From IDS-8 sp964491485 (GTDB taxonomy: Bacteria; Pseudomonadota; Gammaproteobacteria; Steroidobacterales; Woeseiaceae): a stretch of DNA of 5,191 bases. Positions 1 through 4,245 of the stretch are shown here, piece by piece; the first letter of the stretch is position 1; each line of letters begins with the position of its first letter. The stretch lies in assembly GCA_964491485.1 (NCBI GenBank), contig CAZBGV010000213.1:1-5191 (forward strand), in the 5' to 3' direction. The notes beneath the pieces are model-generated. The model was not told the DNA's origin. It searched no databases and saw only the letters and a list, made by a program, of their open reading frames with translations. The position numbers were made by a program, and so were the translations under genes.

Positions 1-635
1 CCGAAGCCGCGCACCGTCTCGATGCGCTCGCGGCCGAGCACCTTGCGCAGCGCGTGCACGTGCACCTCGAGGGTGTTGGAATCGACGTCGGCCTCCAGCC
101 CGTAGAGCTGCTGGTGCAGGCGCTCGCGGCTGACGGGCCGCCCTCCGGCCTGCATCAGCACCGCGAGGATCGTGTGCTCCTTCGGCGGCAGCTCGACGAC
201 CTCGCCGTCCAGGCGGAAGCGGCGGAACTCGGGCTCGAACGCGAGGGCTCCCATCGTGATGCAGGGGCCCGCGGCGCCGGCCTGGCGCCGCAGCAGCGCG
301 CGGATGCGCGCGAGCAGCTCGCGCGGCTCGAACGGCTTGACCAGGTAATCGTCGGCGCCGGTATCGAGCCCGGTGACGCGGTCGTCGAGCGCATCGCGCG
401 CCGTGACCACCAGCACCGGGAGATTCACGTCGTTTGCGCGCAGCGAGCGCAGCCACTCGACCCCGTCCCCGTCGGGCAGGCCGAGGTCGAGCAGGATCGC
501 GTCGTACCCGGCGGTCGCGAGGTGGGCCTGCGCGGACTCGAGCGTGCGCACCCAGTTGACCCGGTAGTGCTCCTTCAGGAGCTTCACGAGCGCCCGCCCG
601 AGATTGACGTCGTCCTCAACCAGCAACAGGTACAT
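1..635 (-). CDS. OmpR/PhoB-family response regulator, PmrA/QseB-like (partial, 3' end outside window)
   Basis: DNA-binding response regulator of a two-component system: a sensor kinase phosphorylates the receiver domain, which then dimerises on DNA. The window shows 211 residues. The receiver domain (about 1-115) starts MYLLLVEDD, with acidic-pocket D8/D9, phospho-acceptor D50 in DAILLDLGLPDGDG, T78 and K100 (DDYLVKPF). A winged-helix domain (about 125 onward) carries the SNTLEVHVHALRKVLG recognition region and ends at ETVRGF. Family members are usually about 220-225 residues, so only 10-15 are missing. The start is fixed: an in-frame TGA lies two codons upstream (TGA CGC ATG). No strong Shine-Dalgarno is seen, only a GGCGGA about 7 bases upstream. 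The gene diverges from the S9 peptidase across 254 bp holding a TTAAG-type repeat. A partner kinase probably follows beyond the left edge. The family is clear; the PmrA/QseB subgroup is inferred from motif resemblance. Confidence 0.93.
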   Translation of the reverse strand, partial: MYLLLVEDDVNLGRALVKLLKEHYRVNWVRTLESAQAHLATAGYDAILLDLGLPDGDGVEWLRSLRANDVNLPVLVVTARDALDDRVTGLDTGADDYLVKPFEPRELLARIRALLRRQAGAAGPCITMGALAFEPEFRRFRLDGEVVELPPKEHTILAVLMQAGGRPVSRERLHQQLYGLEADVDSNTLEVHVHALRKVLGRERIETVRGF

Positions 636-667
636 GCGTCATCCGCCGATCGATCGTGCAGGCATCG

Positions 668-710
668 GCAGGGAGCCCCTGCACGCCGTGCGCCCCCCGC
701 GGGGCGCCCC
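668..710. repeat. Cluster of short G/C palindromes in the response-regulator leader
   Basis: Three perfect palindromes sit between the regulator start and its upstream control sites. GCAGGG-agc-CCCTGC (668-682) forms a 6-bp stem with a 3-base loop. CCCCGCGGGG (695-704) and GGGGCGCCCC (701-710) overlap and share four bases, so only one can fold at a time. If the minus-strand promoter near 727-732 is real, all three lie in the regulator's 5' leader. No function can be assigned. In GC-rich DNA such palindromes can arise by chance. Confidence 0.4.
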
Positions 711-726
711 TGCGCCGCCGCGCGGG

Positions 727-732
727 AGTATC
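727..732 (-). promoter_or_regulatory. Candidate -10 of the response-regulator promoter
   Basis: On the minus strand this reads GATACT, four of six matches to TATAAT, including the A at position 2 and the T at position 6. There is no recognisable -35. At a 17-bp spacer the -35 position (750-755) falls inside the TTAAG-type direct repeat at 743-759. That arrangement is expected for promoters activated by an OmpR-class regulator. It would give a leader of roughly 85 bases and allow autoregulation. The match is weak on its own. Confidence 0.3.
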
Positions 733-742
733 GCGCGTCCGC

Positions 743-759
743 CTGAAGCGTGGCTTAAG
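743..759. promoter_or_regulatory. PmrA-box-like direct repeat CTGAAG-N5-CTTAAG (candidate operator)
   Basis: Two hexamers, CTGAAG (743-748) and CTTAAG (754-759), are separated by five bases. This 11-bp phasing is the pattern bound by PmrA/QseB-type regulators (HTTAAD-N5-HTTAAD), with one mismatch in the first half. The same stretch is also an imperfect inverted repeat: GCCTGAAGC (741-749), spacer GTG, GCTTAAGGC (753-761), eight of nine positions pairing. It lies between the divergent regulator and peptidase genes, upstream of both candidate -10 elements. That the neighbouring regulator binds here is inference. Confidence 0.4.
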
Positions 760-787
760 GCGCGTGCCCGGCCGGCCCAGGCCGCCC

Positions 788-796
788 TGTTATACT
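788..796 (+). promoter_or_regulatory. Extended -10 promoter for the S9 peptidase gene
   Basis: TGTTATACT contains the extended TGn motif followed by TATACT, five of six matches to the sigma-70 -10 consensus. It stands out in very GC-rich surroundings. No convincing -35 is present 17 bp upstream (768-773 is GC only), which is compatible with an extended -10 promoter or with activator dependence. The expected start of transcription is near 803, giving a leader of about 85 bases before the ATG at 890. The TTAAG-type box ends about 44 bases upstream of that start. Confidence 0.5.
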
Positions 797-889
797 GCCC
801 GACCGTTCGGCGTCGTAAGGCCGGCCTGACTCCAGAACACAAAACCCGGGAGCGCGGCAGCAGCGCGGCGGATCCCACCGGAGACACGC

Positions 890-3325
890 ATGTTCGAACG
901 TCTGATTGCAACGGCACTTCTCGTTTTCGCCGCTTCCGCCGGCAGCGCGCTCGCCGCCGAGCCGGACCTCGAGCTCATCATGTCCGACCCCGACTGGATC
1001 GGCAATCCGCCGACCGGCGAGTACTGGGCGGATTCCGGCGAGCAGGTGTACTACCGGCAGGAGCGCGTCGGCGAGGACTTCTCCGATCTCTACGTGCTGC
1101 CCGCCGCCGGCGGCGCGGCCGAGCGCGTGCCGGCCGCCGACGAGTCACGCAGCTCGAACGCGACCCGCGTATACAACGCGGATCGCACGCGCGTGGCCTG
1201 GATCCTGCGCGGCGACGTCTGGACGAAACGCCTGGACAACGGCGAGGTGCGGCAGGTCACGCGCACCGCGGCCGAGGAGGACCGGCCGATGTTCATGGCG
1301 GACGGCCGCTCGGTCGCCTTCGTGCGCGACCACGTCTGGTTCGTGCACGACCCGCGCTCAGGCGTCACGCGCCAGGCGGCGGAGCTGAAATTCGAGGACG
1401 ACCCGGACGCAGAGGAAGACTTCGACGACCTGCGTGACAGCCAGATGCGCACGTTCGCAACGCTGCGGCGGGACAAGCAGCGCAAGGAAGCGGCCGAAGC
1501 GCACGCGAAGCAACGCAAGCAGGACGATCCTGCGGGCCCGCCGCTGCCGATCTGGCTCGGCAAGGAGTACCGGCTCGTGCGCAGCGCACTCTCCCCGTCC
1601 GGTCGCCACCTGGTCGCGGTGGTCACGGAGAAGGATGCGAAGGAAGGGCGCAAGTACGAAATGCCGAGCTACGTGACCGAAACGGGTTACGTCGAGACGA
1701 AAGAGATCCGCGTGCTGGTAGGGCGCAACGAGCCGCTGCCGCAGAAGGTGCTGCTCGTCGATCTCGAAGCCGGTACGTTCCGGGAAATGGACCCGTCTAC
1801 CCTGCCCGGCATCGACAAGGATCCGCTCGCGCCGCTGCGCCGCAGCGCGCTCGAGTGGCACGTCGAGCACGGCGCCGATCGCGAGCAGGTGGCGAAGGCA
1901 CTCGAAGCGCCGGATGAGCGGCCGCTGACGGTCGACGGCATCGAGTGGAACGCCCAGGGCAGCATCGTGGCGCTCGAGCTGCGCGCCATCGACAACAAGG
2001 ATCGCTGGATCGTGACGCTCGATCCCGCCGCCGCCAAGCCCGCCCTCACGCTGCAGCACCGCCTGACGGACGAGGCATGGATCAACTGGGATTACAACGA
2101 CTTCGGCTGGCTGCCGGACGGCGACGCGCTCTGGTACCTGTCGGAGCAATCCGGCTGGTCGCACCTGTACGTCAAGCGCCTGGACGAGCGCCGCGCACGG
2201 CAGCTCACGCAAGGCGAGTTCGTCGTCTTCTCGCCGGTGCTGGACCCGCAGGAGCGGTTCTTCTACGTCGTCACGAACCGCACGCATCCCGGCAACTACG
2301 AGGTGTACCGCGTGCCGGTCGCCGGCGGCGAGCTCGAGCCCGTGACGAAGCTCGGCGGCGTCGTGGCGTTCGAGCTCTCGCCGTCGGGCGAGGAGCTCCT
2401 GCTCAGCCGCTCGTACCTCGACCGCCACGAGGACCTGTACGTGCAGCGGGCCGTGCCGGGCGCGCCGGCCCGACCGATCACGGACACGGTGAGCGACGAG
2501 TTCAAGAGCATCGACTGGGTCGTGCCCGAGATCGTCGAGGTGCCCTCCTCGCACGTCGACCGGCCGATCTACAGCAAGCTGTACCTGCCGAAGGACTACC
2601 AGGAAGGCCGCACGTATCCGGCCGTCTTCTTCGTGCACGGCGCGGGCTACACCCAGAACTCGCACATGGGCTGGCCCTACTACTTCCGCGAGTTCATGTT
2701 CCACACGGTGCTCGCGAACGACGGCTACGTCGTGCTCGACATGGACTACCGCGCGTCGCAGGGCTACGGCCGCGACTGGCGCACCGCCATCTACCGGCAG
2801 ATGGGCCACCCCGAGCTCGAGGACCTCGAAGACGGCGTACGCTGGCTGGTCGAGAACTACGGCGTCGACCCGCAGCGCATCGGCATCTACGGCGGCTCCT
2901 ACGGCGGCTTCATGACCTTCATGGCGCTGTTCCGCGCCCCCGACCTCTTCGCCGCCGGCGCGGCGCTGCGCCCGGTCGCCGACTGGCGTCACTACAACCA
3001 CGAGTACACGTCGAACATCCTGAACACGCCGCTCGTCGACCCGGTCGCGTTCGAGCGGAGCTCGCCGATCACCTACGTCCAGAACCTGAAGAAGCCGCTC
3101 CTCATCGCCTCCGGCATGCAGGACGACAACGTCTTCTTCCAGGACGCCGTCATGGTCGTGCAGCGGCTCATCGAGCTCAAAATCCCGACCTTCGAGACGG
3201 CGATTTACCCGCTCGACCCGCACGGCTTCGTCCACCCCGAATCCTGGCTCGACGAATATCGCCGCATCTACCGCCTGATGGACCGCTACGTCGGCCACCC
3301 GAACCGAGACATCTCCGGCCCGTAG
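890..3325 (+). CDS. Exported S9-family serine peptidase (prolyl oligopeptidase/DPP-IV-like fold), 811 aa
   Basis: Predicted secreted or periplasmic serine peptidase that cleaves short peptides. Residues 1-22 are a Sec signal peptide (MFERLIATALLVFAASAG core, likely cleaved after ALA-22 or one residue later). Residues about 25-560 look like the beta-propeller (repeated blade phrases such as VYYRQERVG, LSPSGRHL, ELSPSGEELLLS). Residues about 560-805 form the alpha/beta-hydrolase domain, with HGAG from H583, DYRASQGYGRDW, nucleophile S670 in GIYGGSYGGF, D745 in MQDDNVFF and H778 in DPHGF. Triad spacing resembles DPP-IV. A highly charged stretch (about 168-216, rich in K/E/D/R) interrupts the propeller. 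I see no clear DW-x-YEEE-type motif for N-terminal amine binding, so true dipeptidyl peptidase activity is not assured. The start is supported by GGAG at 880-883, six bases upstream, and by the signal peptide. Stop is TAG. It is divergent from the response regulator, which may control it. Confidence 0.93.
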   Translation: MFERLIATALLVFAASAGSALAAEPDLELIMSDPDWIGNPPTGEYWADSGEQVYYRQERVGEDFSDLYVLPAAGGAAERVPAADESRSSNATRVYNADRTRVAWILRGDVWTKRLDNGEVRQVTRTAAEEDRPMFMADGRSVAFVRDHVWFVHDPRSGVTRQAAELKFEDDPDAEEDFDDLRDSQMRTFATLRRDKQRKEAAEAHAKQRKQDDPAGPPLPIWLGKEYRLVRSALSPSGRHLVAVVTEKDAKEGRKYEMPSYVTETGYVETKEIRVLVGRNEPLPQKVLLVDLEAGTFREMDPSTLPGIDKDPLAPLRRSALEWHVEHGADREQVAKALEAPDERPLTVDGIEWNAQGSIVALELRAIDNKDRWIVTLDPAAAKPALTLQHRLTDEAWINWDYNDFGWLPDGDALWYLSEQSGWSHLYVKRLDERRARQLTQGEFVVFSPVLDPQERFFYVVTNRTHPGNYEVYRVPVAGGELEPVTKLGGVVAFELSPSGEELLLSRSYLDRHEDLYVQRAVPGAPARPITDTVSDEFKSIDWVVPEIVEVPSSHVDRPIYSKLYLPKDYQEGRTYPAVFFVHGAGYTQNSHMGWPYYFREFMFHTVLANDGYVVLDMDYRASQGYGRDWRTAIYRQMGHPELEDLEDGVRWLVENYGVDPQRIGIYGGSYGGFMTFMALFRAPDLFAAGAALRPVADWRHYNHEYTSNILNTPLVDPVAFERSSPITYVQNLKKPLLIASGMQDDNVFFQDAVMVVQRLIELKIPTFETAIYPLDPHGFVHPESWLDEYRRIYRLMDRYVGHPNRDISGP

Positions 3326-3332
3326 CCCTCGC

Positions 3333-3347
3333 GCCACCCTCGGTGGC
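3333..3347 (+). terminator. Small hairpin after the peptidase gene, possible terminator
   Basis: GCCACC-CTC-GGTGGC is a perfect 6-bp stem with a 3-base loop, starting seven bases after the TAG stop. There is no T tract after it, so it is not a standard Rho-independent terminator. It may protect the mRNA 3' end or do nothing. The larger palindromes downstream could serve the same purpose. Confidence 0.3.
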
Positions 3348-3377
3348 AGCGTAGCAGTCAGCGGTCGTGCCAGATTC

Positions 3378-3543
3378 GGCAGCACCGGCGACGGCGGGGT
3401 ACCTTTGGGGGAATGGCTCCCTCCGGACGCTGCGGAGCAGCCTGAGCTGCGGCGGCAGCCGGTGAGTTCCGCGCTGGCTGCTCCGCATCGTCCTGGGTCC
3501 GCTTTATTTCCCCCAAAGGCACCCCGCCGCCACCGGTGCCGCC
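3378..3543. repeat. 166-bp imperfect inverted repeat (large hairpin element)
   Basis: The outer arms are 3378-3413 and 3508-3543. They match at 32 of 36 positions when one is reverse-complemented, including the distinctive CCTTTGGGGGAA / TTCCCCCAAAGG blocks. The inner arms 3425-3442 and 3476-3493 match at 17 of 18. The asymmetric interior loops are 11 and 14 bases. The apical segment contains GCTGC-GGCG-GCAGC (3446-3459). All four outer-arm mismatches are transitions that give A-C on the plus-strand RNA and G-U on the minus-strand RNA. There is no obvious target-site duplication and no protein. It could be a MITE-like or lineage-specific palindromic repeat, or a structured RNA. No known family is recognised. 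Confidence 0.8.
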
Positions 3544-3554
3544 CTGATGCCGTG

Positions 3555-3588
3555 GCTCGCAGCATTTGCGGTGCTCGCAGCGTTTGCG
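3555..3588 (+). repeat. Two tandem copies of an 18-bp unit
   Basis: GCTCGCAGCATTTGCG (3555-3570) is followed at an 18-bp step by GCTCGCAGCGTTTGCG (3573-3588), matching at 15 of 16 positions. The pair lies between the 166-bp palindrome and the first REP. The unit is not seen elsewhere in the window. It is too short and too few in copies to call an iteron or a CRISPR. Confidence 0.6.
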
Positions 3589-3592
3589 CCCT

Positions 3593-3629
3593 GTCGGAGC
3601 GCGCCACGCGCGCGACCGAACGAAGGCAC
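3593..3629 (+). repeat. Degenerate GTAG-type REP, left copy of an inverted pair
   Basis: The element reads GTCGGAGC, then the stem GCGCGC-CAC-GCGCGC (3599-3604 and 3608-3613), then GACCGAACGAAGGCAC. Read in this orientation it matches the minus-strand REP at 3980-4016 at 32 of 37 positions. The stem differs at one base pair, with both partners changed so pairing is kept. The head tetranucleotide is GTCG rather than GTAG, so this copy looks degenerate. REPs of this class are known to be dispersed by RAYT (TnpA_REP) nucleases; none is encoded here. Confidence 0.7.
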
Positions 3630-3648
3630 AGACAACAAACGAAGGCAC
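3619..3648 (+). repeat. Direct repeat AACGAAGGCAC, part of a five-copy motif set
   Basis: Perfect 11-bp copies lie at 3619-3629 and 3638-3648, a 19-bp step. Inverted relatives occur at 3901-3911 (exact), 3937-3946 (AACGCAGGCA on the minus strand) and 3980-3990 (AACGCAGGCAC on the minus strand). The left copies point inward and the right copies point inward from the other side. The whole set is therefore arranged symmetrically around the central palindrome near 3750. This looks like part of one composite inverted element. No function is known to me. Confidence 0.65.
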
Positions 3649-3914
3649 GTTAGCCCTTCAGCATCGTTCACGCACGGCACCATCGTAGACAGGGCGGAGC
3701 CGTGGCCGGGGGAGTCCCTCTCGGCGGCGTGCGAGGCAGAAGCCTAAGCCCGCAGGCCCACAGGGACGTGCTCGTGGCCGGCGCCGAGAGGGAGCTCCCC
3801 CGGTCGCGGCTCCGCCCCAGCCACCGGCCGCAAACGTGGCGTGAACGATGCGCTCCCAAAGAGTGCGGGCCACGGAAGGCAACGTGGCACCAACCTTGAG
3901 GTGCCTTCGTTTGT
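3635..3914. repeat. Large inverted repeat nested between the two REPs
   Basis: Matching arm segments, in order from outside in, are: 3635-3648 with 3901-3914 (14 of 14); 3661-3673 with 3839-3851 (13 of 13); 3692-3702 with 3807-3817 (11 of 11); 3706-3726 with 3782-3803 (21 matches with one extra base on the right); and CGAG/CTCG at 3732-3735 and 3771-3774. The two mismatches between the last long blocks (3703 with 3806, 3705 with 3804) are G-U on plus-strand RNA. The right arm carries extra sequence around 3852-3890. The apex includes AGGC-AGAA-GCCT (3734-3745). No coding sequence is credible inside. It is probably a composite REP-type (BIME-like) or MITE-like element. Confidence 0.75.
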
Positions 3915-3979
3915 CCGGTTCCATTCGTTTGATATTTGCCTGCGTTCGCGTGTGGGGTACGTACCTGTGGTCGGGGTAG

Positions 3980-4016
3980 GTGCCTGCGTTCGGTCGCCCG
4001 CATGGCGGGCTCCTAC
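3980..4016 (-). repeat. GTAG-type REP, right copy of an inverted pair
   Basis: On the minus strand it begins GTAGGAGC (4016 to 4009). The stem is GCCCGC (4010-4005) and GCGGGC (4001-3996) with a three-base loop (4004-4002), followed by GACCGAACGCAGGCAC. The GTAGGAGC head plus a perfect 6-bp stem and a GCGAC tail is the hallmark of REPs in Pseudomonas and Xanthomonadaceae. Such REPs are mobilised by RAYT-type single-strand nucleases. With the left copy at 3593-3629 it forms an inverted pair about 424 bp across. Confidence 0.78.
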
Positions 4017-4050
4017 GGGAGATGATTTGTCGGTGTGTGGAGACGCTTTG

Positions 4051-4095
4051 GGGCGGTCGACTGAGGTGCGTTTTTGGCGGTTTTCGGGCGGTCGA
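4051..4095 (+). promoter_or_regulatory. Perfect 10-bp direct repeat upstream of the kamA promoter
   Basis: GGGCGGTCGA occurs at 4051-4060 and again at 4086-4095, a 35-bp step. Each copy is followed by AGGTG, after three bases in the first and five in the second. The repeats end about 30 bases before the -35 hexamer at 4126. Similar half-words (CGGTCG) also occur in the neighbouring REP, so part of the similarity may be repeat debris rather than an operator. No regulator can be named. Confidence 0.4.
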
Positions 4096-4112
4096 AACGC
4101 AGGTGAAAACCG
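4078..4112. promoter_or_regulatory. Inverted repeat CGGTTTTC...GAAAACCG, candidate operator
   Basis: Perfect 8-bp arms lie at 4078-4085 and 4105-4112, separated by 19 bases. The right arm ends 13 bases before the -35 hexamer of the kamA promoter. Arm spacing is long for a single dimeric repressor, so this may be two half-sites or chance. Its position immediately upstream of a clear promoter is the main argument for a regulatory role. Confidence 0.35.
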
Positions 4113-4125
4113 TGACAGAAAACGA

Positions 4126-4153
4126 TTGACATTTTACCGGCCGGAAATATATT
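4126..4153 (+). promoter_or_regulatory. Sigma-70-type promoter of kamA
   Basis: TTGACA (4126-4131) is a perfect -35 hexamer. TATATT (4148-4153), five of six to consensus, follows at a 16-bp spacer. Overlapping alternatives at 17-18 bp are weaker. The segment is unusually AT-rich for this genome. Expected transcription start is near 4160, giving a leader of about 86 bases. This is the best promoter in the window and makes kamA the first gene of its own unit. Confidence 0.75.
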
Positions 4154-4182
4154 AGCGCGCGAAAGGCGGGCACATTCCCGCA

Positions 4183-4208
4183 CGACTCGAAGGGCCGGGT
4201 CGGTTTTT
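4183..4208 (+). terminator. Terminator-like hairpin in the kamA leader (possible attenuator)
   Basis: CGACTCG (4183-4189) pairs with CGGGTCG (4196-4202) in a 7-bp stem containing one G-U pair and a six-base loop. One G and five T (4204-4208) follow. It lies between the promoter and the start codon, so termination here would yield only about a 50-base RNA. A second small hairpin, GCGGG-cacatt-CCCGC (4166-4181), precedes it directly. I found no clear competing antiterminator and no leader peptide. It could also be a weak terminator for upstream read-through. Confidence 0.4.
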
Positions 4209-4234
4209 GTCTCGCAGGTCGCCCAACTGCATCG

Positions 4235-4239
4235 AAGGA
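4235..4239 (+). promoter_or_regulatory. Ribosome-binding site deciding the kamA start
   Basis: AAGGA lies six bases before the ATG at 4246. The next in-frame ATG (codon 48, at 4387) has no properly spaced Shine-Dalgarno. The long form with the N-terminal extension is therefore favoured. Confidence 0.75.
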
Positions 4240-4245
4240 TTTGAG

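Larger units (their letters stand above)
3326..4245. other. Gene-free intergenic region: palindrome/REP island plus kamA control region
   Basis: No reading frame here shows a protein motif or coding character. Open frames exist only because of GC content and repeats. 3326-3377 holds a short hairpin after the peptidase stop. 3378-4016 is a near-continuous run of inverted and direct repeats (entries below). 4017-4245 holds direct repeats, an inverted repeat, a promoter and a leader hairpin for kamA. The region is locally AT-richer at 4070-4160, which coincides with the promoter. No transposase is visible, so any mobile character would depend on proteins encoded elsewhere. Confidence 0.8.

Noticed and set aside
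54..746. A 230-codon plus-strand open frame at the left end
   Set aside because: It is antisense to the response regulator, whose receiver and winged-helix motifs are unmistakable on the minus strand.
3378..3543. Classical insertion with target-site duplication
   Set aside because: The bases flanking the inverted repeat (ATTC on the left, CTGA on the right) are not a direct duplication, and no transposase is present.
1358..3607. A 749-codon open frame on the minus strand opposite the peptidase gene
   Set aside because: It is the antisense shadow of a gene with strong G/C third-position bias. Its product is Arg/Val/Asp/His-rich with no recognisable domain, whereas the plus-strand frame has a signal peptide and a full catalytic triad.
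3619..3990. CRISPR-like array
   Set aside because: The repeated motif is only 10-11 bases, occurs in both orientations and has irregular spacing.
4160..4245. Lysine riboswitch upstream of kamA
   Set aside because: The leader is only about 86 bases and shows no multi-helix junction; the known lysine riboswitch is roughly twice that length.
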